A DNA stretch of 64,000 nucleotides from Euleptes europaea (taxonomy: Eukaryota > Chordata > Lepidosauria > Squamata > Sphaerodactylidae), in the NCBI RefSeq assembly GCF_029931775.1, contig NC_079324.1, positions 62,007,268 through 62,071,267 on the forward strand, in the 5' to 3' direction. The first letter of the stretch is position 1, and every line of letters begins with the position of its first letter. A program made the translations under genes and the position numbers. The notes under the pieces were generated by a model. That model made no database searches and was not told the DNA's origin. It worked only from the letters and a program-made list of their open reading frames with translations. Positions 1 through 10,068 of the stretch are shown piece by piece.

Positions 1-720
1 GTGTGAGTTTTACGGGCGAATGCATTTGACTAAACTAATACAGAATGGATATATTCCCATTCTGCCCAAATATAACTTCCTTCTGACCAATCCAATTTCA
101 CTGGAAATCAATGCATTTTAACATGAGCTAATATTTATGAAATTGAATTTTGCAGGGCAGCTAATGCAGTCCTCTTCTACTGTATGCATTTTTATTAAAC
201 TAATGCATTTTAAATTTAACTGTCATACATTAATGACAACATACTGCTGGTATTATTTTACAGTGTAAAATAATATACGTTTCCAGAAATCAATACTAGC
301 CCAAATGGCCAAACTGTGCCGAACTGGGGCAAGCTTGAAGTGACAAATTTGAGTAGCTACTTAATTTGCTGTTTATGTACATTAGCCAGTAGGTTTGTTT
401 ACCGGTAATGATTATTCTGTTTGGGGGAAAAAGTTATTAAAACATTAAAGAATGGATTCTTAAAAGATACTGCATACTGAAGATGAGTTTCACAGCTGGA
501 TATACATTCTCTCTCCCACCCACCCCCCACACACAAGAAATAGAGGCAGATATGGCCCTGCCCTGATTTATGTGGGAAATCCAATAAAAGAGGAATGATT
601 TTCAAAATAGATTCTCCATTCTGGTAGGTCCCAGGCCCATTTTAAAGAGGAATATCTCTAGGTTGTACCAGGTCTCTGTGCATGCACAGAGTGAGTTGAG
701 GAACACATTCAAGATTCCAT
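1..720. other. Unique AT-rich non-coding DNA, possible conserved element
   Basis: No gene or recognised repeat is visible. The first 330 bases are AT-rich, with repeated ATGCATTT-type octamers and TAAT cores, and look like single-copy sequence. This resembles vertebrate conserved non-coding DNA, but conservation cannot be judged from one genome. A CA-rich, C-rich patch lies near 515-535. Confidence 0.25.
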
Positions 721-727
721 AACCCAC

Positions 728-1935
728 ATCAATGTTCCGGGAGCAAGGAATGCATCAAGACCTGCAGAGGGTAATGGGATGGATGAGGGCCAATAAACTG
801 AAGCTCAGTCCAGACAAGACTGAGGTAGTAGTTATCAGTGAGAAAAGTGCTGGAGGACTGAGGAGTCAGCCTGTCCTGGAGTGGGTGGCTCTCTCCCTGA
901 AGCAGCAGGTTCAGCAGGAGAGTCAGTAGGTTCAGCAGGAGAGCCAGCGTGGTATAGTGGTTAAGAGCGGTGGTTTGGAGCGGTGGGCTCTGGTCTGGAG
1001 AACCGGGTTTGATTTCCTTCTCTTCCACATAAGCGGCGGAGGCTAGACTGGTGAACTGGATTCGATTTTTCACTCCTACACATGAAGCCAGCTGAGTGAC
1101 CTTGGGCTAGTCACAGCTCTTAAAACTCTCTCAGCCCCACCTACCTCATAAGGTGTCTGTTGTGGGGAAGGGAAGGTGATTATAAACCAGTTTGATTCTT
1201 CCTTAAGTGGTAGAGAAAGTCGGCATATAAAAACCAACTCCTCCTCTTCTTCATCTTCATCATCTGTCCTGGCCTTCCACTGATACACCAGTTATGGCCA
1301 TTCCTCAGAAAGCATGTTGCTTTTTGGCTGTGGAGATCCCTGCTCTGATCACAACTAGGTCAGGTTACTGTCATCTGTTCTGTGTGAGACTGCCTTTGCA
1401 AACTGTTTGGAAACTTCAACTGCTACAAAATGCTGCAGCCAGGCAGGATACAGGGATCGAACGGCCCCTGGGTTGAAAGATCTATACCCTCCGCCCACCT
1501 CTATCCAAACCAGGCACAATTCCAAGTGCTGGTTCTTACCTATAAGTGCCTATGGGGCCAGGATACTTGGCGGCTTCCTCCATCTTGTGCTGCCCACCAG
1601 TTAAGATCCTGTTCTCGAGCCTTGCTGTTAGTTCTCCTGCCTGCAGAGGGTGACCTGGAGATGGGGCTTTTATAGTGGTGGCACCTTGCTTTTGAAATGT
1701 CCCCCCACTCCGTGAGGCTCACCTGACACAAAGTAGGTGCCAGGACAAAGTATTTCTCCTTCTCCAGGCTTTTAACTAAGGAGTTCCATCTTTTTGAGCC
1801 GTTTTATGGTCTGCTCTTAACTTGAGGATAGTTTTATCAATATAATTTTAAACTGCTCCATTTCACATGCTTTTATGCCCTGGCTTGCTTTTATTTGCTA
1901 TTTTTATTGGCATTTTTAGTGACTTGCATTGTTTT
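728..1935 (+). mobile_element. L2-like LINE, 5'-truncated, split by a SINE-A
   Basis: Positions 740-900 encode a reverse-transcriptase C-terminal stretch of the L2 kind (WMRANKLKLSPDKTEVVV, then PVLEWVALSLKQQV). After the SINE at 941-1264 the same strand resumes with a GYCHLFCVRLPLQTVWKLQ-like stretch and a QNAAAR motif near 1,330-1,440, both typical of L2 ORF2 ends. An AT-rich 3' region runs to about 1,935. Frames are broken, so it is an old inactive copy. A short stretch like a LINE 3' end (gtaagctgccttgag) occurs near 2,180. Confidence 0.65.
941..1264 (+). mobile_element. SINE-A copy (tRNA-derived), near full length
   Basis: The head has pol III box A (tggtatagtgg) and box B (gggtttgattt) motifs like a tRNA. 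The body holds the shared segment ccttgggctagtcac, and the 3' part ends in cggcatataaaaacc followed by a (CTT/CTC)-rich tail. About fifteen copies or pieces of this family occur in the window. This one sits inside the L2-like LINE and is younger than it. Confidence 0.85.
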
Positions 1936-2539
1936 ATTGTTTCCAGTGACTAGGATCTGTGAGGTCATTGCAAAAGCGGAAGTGTGAAAAACGAACCCTG
2001 CTTTTCCGCTTGCACAAGGTGTTCTGCAAGCAATTTCTGGGCATTAATAAGATACAAGGAGGAAAGCACCAGGTGCTGCACAAGATCTTGTGCTGGTGGA
2101 ACTGTGCTAAATCTACTAATCTTTCCGCTTGCTCATTGCTGGACTCCAAGCCGTGGTCTGCTTGGTCTCATTTTAGTGTTGTAAGCTGCCTTGAGGAGGT
2201 CCAGAGAGGTGGCACACGCATTTTCCAAATACGTAAATTCTTGGTTTCACTGAAACCTTTTGCTGAGGAGCCAAATGAATTTGCTCAGCCCTCTTGGTCA
2301 ACCTGAGAATGGCTGGGTGATCTCGGGCTCCACAAAGATGCAGGATAGCCAGTCCCATCAATCAGCCAGACGATCTTCAGGCATATCGCAGAGGGTCAGA
2401 TTGTAGTGCAGCAGCTGAGCTATGCCAGGCTGTTTCTAGAAGGCCTGTGAGCAGGGGCATCTAGACTAAGGCTTCACCCTGTTCTTGTCTCTCAACAACT
2501 GTCCTTCAGGGGTATACTACTTCTGAACACAGAGGTTTC
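1936..2539. other. Non-coding spacer
   Basis: No gene is seen. Positions 1,948-2,156 break the run of L2-like sequence and have weakly inverted ends (ccgctt near both edges), so this may be another small insertion. That is not certain enough to name. Confidence 0.2.
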
Positions 2540-2584
2540 ATTTAGCTGGTATGGTTAATAGCCAACCTCTCCTCTAGTCTACAG

Positions 2585-3215
2585 TAGGGGTGCCCAACAT
2601 GGTGCCCACCAACACCTTTTTTTTAGACAGTGGGTGGGGCCAGATGAGGGAGCCAGTGTTGAGTAGTGGTTAAGAGTGGTGGTTTGGAGCGGTAGAGTCT
2701 GATCTGGAGAACCGGGTTTGATTCCCCACTCTTCCACATGAGAGACGGACGCTAATCTGGTGAACTGGGTTGGTTTCCCCAGTCTTCCACATGAAGCCAG
2801 CTGGGTGACCTTGGGCTAGTCACAGCTCTCTCCGAACTATCTCAGCCCCACCTACCTCACAGGGTGTCTGTTGGGGGGAGGGGAAGGGAGGTGATTGTAA
2901 GCCGGTTTGATTCTCCATTAAGTGGTAGAGAAAGTCAGCATATAAAAGCCAACTCTTCTTCTTTTGCCCAGCAGGGCTTCTGATTGGCCACTGGAGATCT
3001 AACTGGCTTTGCATATTAAAAGGCATCCTGTTAAAGTTTAAACAGAGCTTCTGATTGAAATGTTAAAGAGTTACTATTAAAGTTATGCACAGCCTCCCTC
3101 CCTGACATTTTGTGGCTGGTCCTGTCTCCTGTGGCAGCCATTTTTTTGTTGTGCCTAACCACTCTGTGTCAGAATTCTAAAGGTGCCCGCAGGCTCCAAA
3201 AGGTTGGATATCCTG
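2585..3215. mobile_element. Non-autonomous hAT element with SINE inside
   Basis: The ends are inverted: taggggtgcccaac at the left and the complement of caggatatccaacc at the right. An identical 8-bp duplication, gtctacag, flanks it at 2,577-2,584 and 3,216-3,223, as expected for hAT. The interior (cttctgattggccactgg, gcatcctgttaaa) matches the element at 58,984-59,349, so they are one family. A SINE-A lies within at about 2,650-2,964. No transposase is present. Confidence 0.8.
2650..2964 (+). mobile_element. SINE-A copy inside a hAT element
   Basis: It has the full SINE-A order: tRNA-like head with gtagtggttaagag, box B gggtttgattcc, middle segment ccttgggctagtcac, 3' part ending gcatataaaagcc and a CTT tail. 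Lying inside the hAT copy, it is younger than that hAT insertion. Confidence 0.85.
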
Positions 3216-3435
3216 GTCTACAGGTGTCTAAGCTAGATGCCATCATTACATCCTGCAGCAGTGAGTTCCACAAATTAATTATGTGTTGTGTGAGGAGCAA
3301 CTTCATTTTGTTTGTCCTGAAATTACTGCCCATCGGTTTAATTGAATGTGTTCTAATATTATGGGAGAGGAGAAAAGAGTTCTCTTTATTCACCTTCTTC
3401 GCGCTCTGCCTCATTTTCATAGACCCCTTCTAGGC

Positions 3436-4386
3436 AGGGGGAGCAACATTTTCTGTGTCCTGTGCCACATGTGGATGCTGAATCAATAGTTTGTACTAGT
3501 AGCAGGACCGCTCAAACAGCCGCCCCACGGCAGTAAGAGTGGGGCTGGTCGTAAGGCCATCGATGTGAGGTTACTTTGCATTGGAGGACTCAGCAATGGA
3601 TGCTTATGATATTTTAGCAATAATCTGCACGTCCACAAAATGTACAGGTTGAGCAGGCATTTGGGGAGTGCAGCAGCAAGGGCCCAGAAACTGCTAGTTC
3701 TCCTCATGAGCAAGAACTTTCAGAAGGTTGTTTCCCCAACCACATAACCAGTTTTGTCTCTCTTTTTTTGCCAAAAGGATTTGACTGCTGACTCTCTTCC
3801 ACCCATCTGCTTAATCCTTTCCCACCTTGCCTTCTTCTCCATCGTGCGGGTTTTCTGTCTGAACACATTCTGGTTGTACCTGAGGGGTAAAGGCAGGCTT
3901 AATTTAACAGCTGTGTGTGACTGAGTTCCATTTTCATGCAAAGGAGTATCACCCCTTGTAATAAAAATAATTTATTTGCACATCTTCCTTTGTGACCTGC
4001 AAAGAAATCCTGGCCTCCCTTAAAAAAGATTCTCCCTTTCTCTCTCTCTCTCTTGGTGGGTGAATGTGGGAAGGCGCAAAAATGAAATGTATCTTTGGAT
4101 GTTGGAAGTATTGGGAATATTTGACTGTTTGGTGTGGTGCTGTGAAGTAATGAGGGCAGATCTATTCTTGCCTTTGGTGACAAAAGACAACGGGAAAGCA
4201 GGAATTGGTTTCCAGATTAATGGGAAAAGATGAACCCAAAAGCTCCATTAATTGACAATTAGAAGGAATGAACCAGGGCCCTTCTTTTCCAGTGTTTTGC
4301 CTATAACTGGCATGTGATTTGTTGTCTGGAATTGCCAATGAAGTGGGGATCCCAGCTGTTTAAAAGTTGGCAGGGAGAATCCACTC
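3436..4386. other. Non-coding, nothing recognised
   Basis: No gene, clear repeat family or RNA is seen. It contains a short CT run near 4,040-4,053. The open frames here are short and lack recognisable motifs. Confidence 0.2.
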
Positions 4387-4575
4387 AGAGAGGGGTGCGA
4401 AAAGGATCTTGGGGTGATAGTAGACAAAACACTGAATATGAGTCAGCAGTGTGATGCGGTAGCTAAAAAGGCAAATGCGGTCTTGGGCTGCATCAACAGA
4501 AGTATAGTGTGCAGATTACGCAAAGTGATGGTATCGCTTTACTCTGCTCTGGTTAGACCCAGTTCGGAGACTGGA
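4387..4575 (+). mobile_element. CR1/L3-like LINE ORF2 fragment
   Basis: The + strand translation contains LGVIVDKTLNMSQQCDAVAK, then NAVLGCINRS and LYSALVRP. This is the reverse-transcriptase 3' region of CR1/L3 LINEs, truncated at both ends. It would lie just upstream of the segment seen at 48,318-48,650 in a full element. Confidence 0.8.
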
Positions 4576-4782
4576 ATTCTCTCCAATTTCTCCAGGTTAG
4601 AATTTAATTTTATTTTGGAATGTGGGAGGCATGTAGAGTTGGACCTCTCCTGCATTACTCTCTGTATTGTCATGTGCTAACGAATTGTTGTTGTGGGACT
4701 AAAGTGGCTCACAGTCATTGGCTGAGCTGCTTTGATGTCACAGAGGGGCCTAGGCAGTCAGAAGGGAAAGATAGCAGCTCTG

Positions 4783-4990
4783 TAAGGTTGCCAGGTCCCT
4801 CTTCACCAGCAGCGGGAGGTTTGGGGGCGGAGCCTGAGGAGGGTGGGGATTGGGGAGGGGAGGGACTTCAATGCCATAGGGTCCAATTGCCAAAGCGGGC
4901 ATTTTATCTAGGTGAACTGATCTCTATCAACTGGAGATCAGTTGTAATAGCAGGCGATCTCCAGCTAGTACCTGGAGGTTGGCAACCCTA
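4783..4990. mobile_element. MITE with TAGGGTTGCCA-type ends
   Basis: The ends are inverted: taaggttgcca at the left and tggcaaccctaca at the right. The roughly 200-bp body has ggaggggagggacttcaatg, then a stretch with gatctctatcaactggag and gatcagttgtaatagcagg. Four copies or pieces occur in the window. It has no coding capacity. The superfamily is not settled because target duplications are unclear, beyond a possible TA. Confidence 0.6.
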
Positions 4991-5256
4991 CAACTCAGAC
5001 AAAACAGGAAGAGAAGGTTTGAGAAAGAAAATGGAGAAATGAGCACTGGAAGAGGATGGGGCAGAGGAGAAAGAGGCACAAGGCCAGGAGTGGTGGAAGG
5101 AAGCAAGAAACCCTTGCGTCCCTTGTCTTGTAACAGCTTTTTGCAGCCCTGTTTGCAGAATGATTCTCCCAAGACGGGTAGAACCCTGATAGAGCTGTTT
5201 GGCAGATGGGGAAACTGAGGCTCAGACGGAACAGCTTGCTCAAGGAGACCAGGCGC

Positions 5257-5465
5257 CAGGGCCGTCTTAACAGCATTATGGGCCCCTGGGCAAACCAGTG
5301 TGCTGGGGCCCCTACGACAACCACTCACAGGAATAAAAAGTAAATGGTCGATAATAGTATTTATTTATGGCAAGTCACTTACCATACACAGATTAGCATA
5401 GGGCTCCTATGCTCGTGGGGCCCCCGGGCAAGAGCCCATCGGGCCCATGCGTTAAGATGGCCCTG
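5257..5465. mobile_element. Short hAT-type MITE, 209 bp, perfect 8-bp duplication
   Basis: The ends are long inverted repeats: cagggccgtcttaac at the left, the complement of cagggccatcttaacgcat at the right. The flanks ccaggcgc at 5,249-5,256 and 5,466-5,473 are identical, as expected of hAT target duplications. There is no coding sequence. Confidence 0.8.
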
Positions 5466-5570
5466 CCAGGCGCAAAGTAGCAGCTGAAAGCAATAAATCA
5501 TCACTTCAGCCTGAAGGTAGGAACTCAGATGATTGAATGACCTTCCATAAATAAAGATATCGCTGCACAT

Positions 5571-5675
5571 AAAATAAAATGGAGGAAAGGAGAATGATGT
5601 AACCCTATTTGGGTAGCCGTTGGGGAGAAAGGTGGGATGTAAATAAATAAAATTAAAATAAATTTAAAAAACTGA
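5571..5675 (+). mobile_element. SINE-C 3' fragment
   Basis: It carries the SINE-C 3' region (taaaatggaggaaaggagaa, gggagaaaggtgggatgtaa) and an AT-rich aaataaataaaa tail. The tRNA-like head is missing. Confidence 0.6.
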
Positions 5676-6175
5676 CACATCAAGGGGCAGTTTGGCTAGA
5701 AGGCTTCTCCCTGACACCTAGATTTCTGCACACAGGTGTTTTTAAATAGAGGGACATTTAATCCCCACCTGCAGTCTGAAGTATTATAACCAGAAGGCTG
5801 AGCAACCCATTGGCTGTGAGCAAGACCCTGTCCTATGGCCAAGGTGAGATTCTAAATCTGGGCCTTGCAGATCCAATGCTGAAGAGCTCCGTAGTTAAGA
5901 GGATGGCATCCAGGCAGCCAAATAGGAAAACTAATTAAAGATCATGCACTAATTGTTGCCAGAAGACTGCAGAAATAAGGAGAGGCAGCTGGGAGAAAAG
6001 CATTTGACATCTGCTGCCTGCTGATAGGGAGCTGAGAGTGGAGGAGTTTTTGGTGGTGAAGGCAGACCCCTTGACCCAGGCGTGGTGGCGAAGGCAGTGG
6101 GCTCGTGACACTGGGGCATGATGGGAGGGCAAAACAGAACAGGAAGTGGTTTTAAAAGGGGAAGAAAAGTAGAGC

Positions 6176-6262
6176 AGTCGAGAGGCTGTGGGGCAGCAGC
6201 CGAGCCTCTGCTTTGCATGCTGAAGGCTCCAGGTTCAAGCCCCAGCATCTCCCCTGAGTGGA
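6176..6262 (+). mobile_element. SINE-B head fragment
   Basis: A degraded tRNA-like head with gcctctgctttgcatgctga and ggttcaagccccagcatctc, as in the SINE-B copies at 12,461-13,031. Only the head is present. A second degraded piece, probably SINE-C antisense (ttttatcctcaaaaccagcc), follows at about 6,300-6,400. Confidence 0.5.
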
Positions 6263-6489
6263 TCTCTCAGGCGGCAAGTGCTGGAAAGGCAGCGTTCATG
6301 TTCCTCTCCTCCATCCTGTCTTCGTTTTATCCTCAAAACCAGCCCTGTGAAGTAGGTGGCTCATGGGTGAGGGTGGACTCTAACCACTACACAGCATTGC
6401 CGTATCCCATCTCAATCCTTTACTGCCTGACGGCCCTTACGACTGAGTCTTTTTCTTTCCCATGGGTGAAGATGGAAGGCTGAGATCTC

Positions 6490-6800
6490 TGCATGCCCGT
6501 TCGCTTGAGAATTCCTAGTTTTAATTAATGTCATTGAATTCTCGCTACCTTGAAACCTGCGTGGCTGCATTATAACCACCAGGTGGCGCTTTTGACCAAT
6601 AGGCCTGACTTTGTTGTACTGATAATGCCAGAGAGCCTTTTAAATTATTAGTGCAGTTACCAGTCCATGGAGGAAGGAAACCTTGCAGAGGTGAGCAGAT
6701 CCCAAAGAGCTAAAGTAAATCGCCTGCTGTAATAGGCTGAGACATTAACAAGCAACAACTTAAATTATTAATGAGAATGCAAAAAAAAACAAAAACCCAA
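6490..6800. other. Unique AT-rich block around a CTCF-like site
   Basis: Single-copy looking sequence with several ttaattaat and taaattatta motifs, with no coding potential. It may be a regulatory block, since it surrounds the CTCF-like motif at 6,576. Conservation was not tested. Confidence 0.3.
6576..6590 (+). promoter_or_regulatory. Candidate CTCF binding site
   Basis: ccaccaggtggcgct matches the CTCF core consensus (CCASYAGRKGGCRS) at every core position. It lies in non-repeat sequence, which makes a chance match less likely. Occupancy cannot be known from sequence. Confidence 0.55.
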
Positions 6801-6906
6801 ACCCAAACAAAGCCCTAGTTAAACCATTTAATAACCCTAGGATGGAGGCATTTTATGTCTCTTTGAGAGAGCTGGGATCCTGCTCTAAGCAGGACCTGTT
6901 CGTTGG

Positions 6907-7391
6907 TAGGGTTGCCAGCTCTGAGTTGGGAAATACCTGGAGATTTGGGGGTGAAGCCTGAGGAGGGTGGGCTTTGGGGAGGGGAGAGACTTCAATGAGT
7001 AGGCTGGCCATACATATTATTTTGAACTGGTCAGTCCCGTTTTTATCAGTGTCAATTTTCTCCCATTTTGCACCTCATTACACTTCCAATGTTTGTTTCT
7101 TTCAGTTCTGACATTTCTTATGCTGCATGCAGGCATGGCTGGGTAAATTCTCATAGAAACAGTGCTCCGATCGGGTTACACCAATATTACATAACCCCTG
7201 TTCCGTTTTTGCCATCCCAATGTCCCTTTTTTGTCTCAAGGAAATATGGTCAGCCTATCAGTGGGGTATAATGCCTTAGAGTCCACCTTCCAAAGCAGCC
7301 ATTTTCTCCAGATGAATTGATCTCTGTCGCCTGGAGATCAGTTGTAATAGCAGGAGGTCTCCAAGTCACCACCTGGAGGTTGGCAACCCTA
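6907..7391. mobile_element. TAGGGTTGCCA MITE with another element nested in it
   Basis: The outer ends are tagggttgccagct and ttggcaaccctat. The body halves match the MITE at 4,783-4,990 (gaggagggtgggctttgggg before, gatctctgtcgcctggagat after). The match is interrupted at about 6,998-7,260 by unrelated sequence. Confidence 0.65.
6998..7260. mobile_element. Small inverted-repeat element nested in a MITE
   Basis: It begins gtaggctggccatac and ends atggtcagcctatc, a short imperfect inverted pair. It interrupts the older TAGGGTTGCCA MITE. There is no meaningful open frame and the family is unknown to me. The target duplication is unclear. Confidence 0.5.
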
Positions 7392-7734
7392 TCCATTGGA
7401 GTCCAATGAGTCTGCCATTTGGGGGGACACAGCCATAAATCGTGGGCACATCCATCCCGATCACTGAGTGTGGCAGCTGCAGCAATCAGGCTGTAGGGCT
7501 GATTGCAGGGAGACCAGCAGCAACAGTAGCTAGTGGCTGGGTGGTGAGAGACCCTTCAGCGTTGGCCCAGGGCAGTTGCCCCATGGCTAAGACCACCCCT
7601 GATCAAGCATATAGTTTAACCTCCACCAAGCTTGCTCCTTTTGCTTCCATGGGAAAACTGCTAAGAAGGTACTGGCTGTTTCATTTCTCCCGTGGCTGTG
7701 TTATGTAGCTGGCATTTTCTTTCTCTTTTTGCTG

Positions 7735-7863
7735 GAGACTTCAATGCCATAGAGTCCAACTGCCAAAGCGGTCATTTTCTCCAGGTGAACCGATCTCTAT
7801 TGGCTGGAGATCAGTTGTAATAGCAGGAGATCTCCAGCTAATACCTGGAGGTTGGCAATCCTA
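7735..7863. mobile_element. TAGGGTTGCCA MITE, right half
   Basis: It carries only the right part of the MITE: gagacttcaatgccatagag through gatcagttgtaatagcagg to ttggcaatccta. The left end is absent. Confidence 0.6.
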
Positions 7864-8308
7864 CAGGAACTCCAGCCTTGGGATTTCGAGGCAAGTTCCA
7901 CACTAGATGTAAATGCTGGCAACAAAGGCTTGCCTTAAAAATACAAAAACAAACACCCAAACTCAACGGAGCAGAAGGGGTAGGAAGGGAATGCTAATCT
8001 CTCCCACTTTTCCCCAATTAAAATGGCTCCTTCCCACTTGCTTTCCCCCCCTCCCCCCAGGTCAGGGAAATATGTTCACCTCCTCTCTCCAGCATTTCGG
8101 CGCCACCACAACAGATGGCCAAGGGGCAAGAGGGCAGGTATCAGCTCAGCCGGAGTCTGGTGCCTTCAAGGGCCAGTCGGAATCCTTCTCTTCCTAGGAG
8201 GCTGCTGACTCTGGCGTGGGCTTCCTTACAGGCTTTGACTAACCCCTTCTGTAATTCTCAGTCTCCCCCCAAAAAAGCCCCCTCCCCCACATCATGGCTG
8301 TATTTGTC

Positions 8309-8599
8309 TGGTGTGGTGGTTGTGGTTTGGAGCAGTGGACTCTGATCTGGAGAACCGGGTTTGATTCCCCACTCCTCCACATGACCGGCGGAGGCTAATC
8401 TGGTGAACTGCATTTGTTTCCCTGCTCCTACACACGAAGCCAGCTGGGTGACCTTGGGCTAGTCACACTCTCTCAGCCCCACCTACCTCACAGGGTGTCT
8501 GTTGTGGGGGGGGGAAAGGGGAAGGTGATTGTAAGCCGATTTGATTCTTCCTTAAGTGGTAGAGAAAATCAGCATATAAAAACCAACTCTTCTTCTTTT
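8309..8599 (+). mobile_element. SINE-A copy, head slightly damaged
   Basis: It starts ggtgtggtggttgtggtttg, with some of the box A region lost, followed by an intact box B (gggtttgattcc), the ccttgggctagtcac segment and the 3' gcatataaaaaccaactc end with CTT tail. Confidence 0.85.
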
Positions 8600-9107
8600 C
8601 GAGCAATTTATTTCTGTGCATCTTTTTGCCAGTCCTGAAATGTGAGCAATAATGCAGAAGGAATCACAAGCGGATCAGGCCCTCAATCAGCAAATCCATT
8701 TCCCCCCCTCTTTTGGTCAGTGCAAAAACATTCCCATTCAGAGGTATATATTTCAGCTTTATCTGATCTCTTTCTCAGCCTTAAAATCATTGGAATTTTT
8801 CAAAGAGTAGCTGGATTTAAAGTCATTTTTCAAGAAGATCTTCATCTTTAAAAACAAAACTAAACCCAATCTGGGTTACTGGATTCTCCTAGCTATTGAA
8901 TAGAAAGTCACATTTGCGGTGGTGATTTCTGTGGAGGCTGACGGTGCCCAGCTTGCCAGTGGGGTCACCATAGACCAGCAGCTCTGCAGCTCTTGTCCTC
9001 TCCCCCTTCCTTCTGCCAGGGTTTGCATTTTCTCAGTGGCAGGGCCCGCCTTTCAGAACAGTCCTTGGGGAGAAGTCCACAAAGCACCCGCCTGGATGCT
9101 CAGTAGA
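8600..9107. other. Non-coding, nothing recognised
   Basis: No gene or known repeat is identified. The short open frames have no recognised motif. Confidence 0.2.
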
Positions 9108-9132
9108 AAGCCAACGTGGTGTAGAGGTTAAG
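9108..9132 (+). mobile_element. SINE-A head, separated from its body by an insertion
   Basis: aagccaacgtggtgtagagg is the first part of a SINE-A head. The matching body resumes at 9,782. The intervening 643 bases are an insertion flanked by gttaag at 9,127-9,132 and 9,776-9,781. Confidence 0.75.
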
Positions 9133-9133
9133 G

Positions 9134-9222
9134 ACGCTTCACGAATTTGCGTGTCATCCTTGCGCAGAGACTATGCTAATCTTCTCTGTATCATTCCAAT
9201 TTTAGTATATGTGCTGCCGAAA
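9134..9222 (-). pseudogene. U6 snRNA retro-copy, antisense, truncated at both ends
   Basis: The reverse complement reads as spliceosomal U6 snRNA: ttcggcagcacatatactaa near its 5' side, the agagaagattagcat region, and ggatgacacgcaaattcgtg near the 3' side. Roughly the first eight U6 bases and the 3' T-rich end are missing, and the ACAGAGA-flanking middle is altered (ggccc replaced). U6 functions in the spliceosome catalytic core, but this copy has no pol III promoter context visible and is fused to a LINE end in the opposite orientation. It is therefore a pseudogene, very probably made during LINE retrotransposition. Confidence 0.9.
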
Positions 9223-9775
9223 GGCTCAGATTCATAAATAGGGCTCAGATACATAAATATTCACCCATCTTGCAATACATCAAACCTTTCCACTCTGCAG
9301 ACTACCTTGGATTTCTGGAAGTATCCAAATATCGAAGGGCCTTTACTCGTGAGCGTTTCAATGCCTTACCTTCAGCTCTCCTGGAAGGCAGGTATCTCCG
9401 TACTCCTTTTCATCAATGATTATGCCCATGCAAAACAGAGAAGGTAGAAACAATAGAACATGTTCTGCTGTAATGTTCCTTCTACAACAATAAAAGATCG
9501 CAGTACATTCTCCCCGTATTGTCATCATTTCCTGAGAGATCTGAAGAAGCTAAAGTTTCCCTTCTCCTAGCTGACTCCTCTTGGGAGATAATCACTCAAG
9601 TAGCCAAATTTTGCCCCCGGTCTTGTGGGGTTCATAAAAGCTTTCCCCATATAAGATGTTTCCTCCTCTTCTTCAAATCATCCCTCCAAAAACCATCAAC
9701 TTTTTATTATTTTAACCTTACTTTGATTTTTATTCAGAGCTGATATTTTATCGAAATTTTTTAAAAAATTGATTA
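9223..9775 (+). mobile_element. LINE ORF2 C-terminus and 3' end, inserted with U6
   Basis: The + strand encodes a cysteine-histidine cluster typical of LINE ORF2 C-termini (CPCKTEKVETIEHVLL, then CSFYNNKRS) near 9,425-9,495. It continues to an AT-rich 3' end (cgaaattttttaaaaaatt). The clade is not assigned. With the antisense U6 it forms one insertion inside a SINE-A. Stops occur in the frame. Confidence 0.7.
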
Positions 9776-10068
9776 GTTAAGAGTGGTGGTTTGGAGTGGC
9801 GGAGTTTGATCTGGAGAACTGGGTTTGATTCCCTGCTCCTCCACCTGAGCGGCGGAGGCTAATCTGGTGAACTGGATTTGTTTCCCCACTCCTACACACA
9901 AAGCCAGCTGGAGTGTGACCTTGGGCTAGTCACACTCTCTCAGCCTCACCTACCTCACAGGGTGTCTGTTGTGGGGAGGGGAAGGGAAGGTGATTGTAAG
10001 CCAGTTTGATTCTGCCTTAAGGGGTAGAGAAAGTTGGCATATAAAAACCAACTCTTCTTCTTCTTCTA
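9776..10068 (+). mobile_element. SINE-A body (continuation of the head at 9,108)
   Basis: It starts within the SINE (gttaagagtggtggtttgga) exactly where the head at 9,132 stops, with gttaag duplicated. It runs through box B and ccttgggctagtcac to the usual 3' end and CTT tail. Confidence 0.8.

Larger units (their letters stand above)
2540..3435 (-). mobile_element. CR1/L3-like LINE fragment, antisense, split by a hAT
   Basis: Positions 3,224-3,432 carry, on the - strand, the CR1/L3 ORF2 end (residues like TQHIINLWNSLLQDV). The + strand shows the familiar antisense segment beginning gagttccacaaattaatt. Related sequence before 2,577 (ctctcctctagtctacag) suggests the hAT at 2,585-3,215 was inserted into this copy. 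Confidence 0.6.

Noticed and set aside
9134-9222. Functional U6 snRNA gene
   Set aside because: Both ends are truncated and it is fused to a LINE. No proximal promoter elements lie on the right side.
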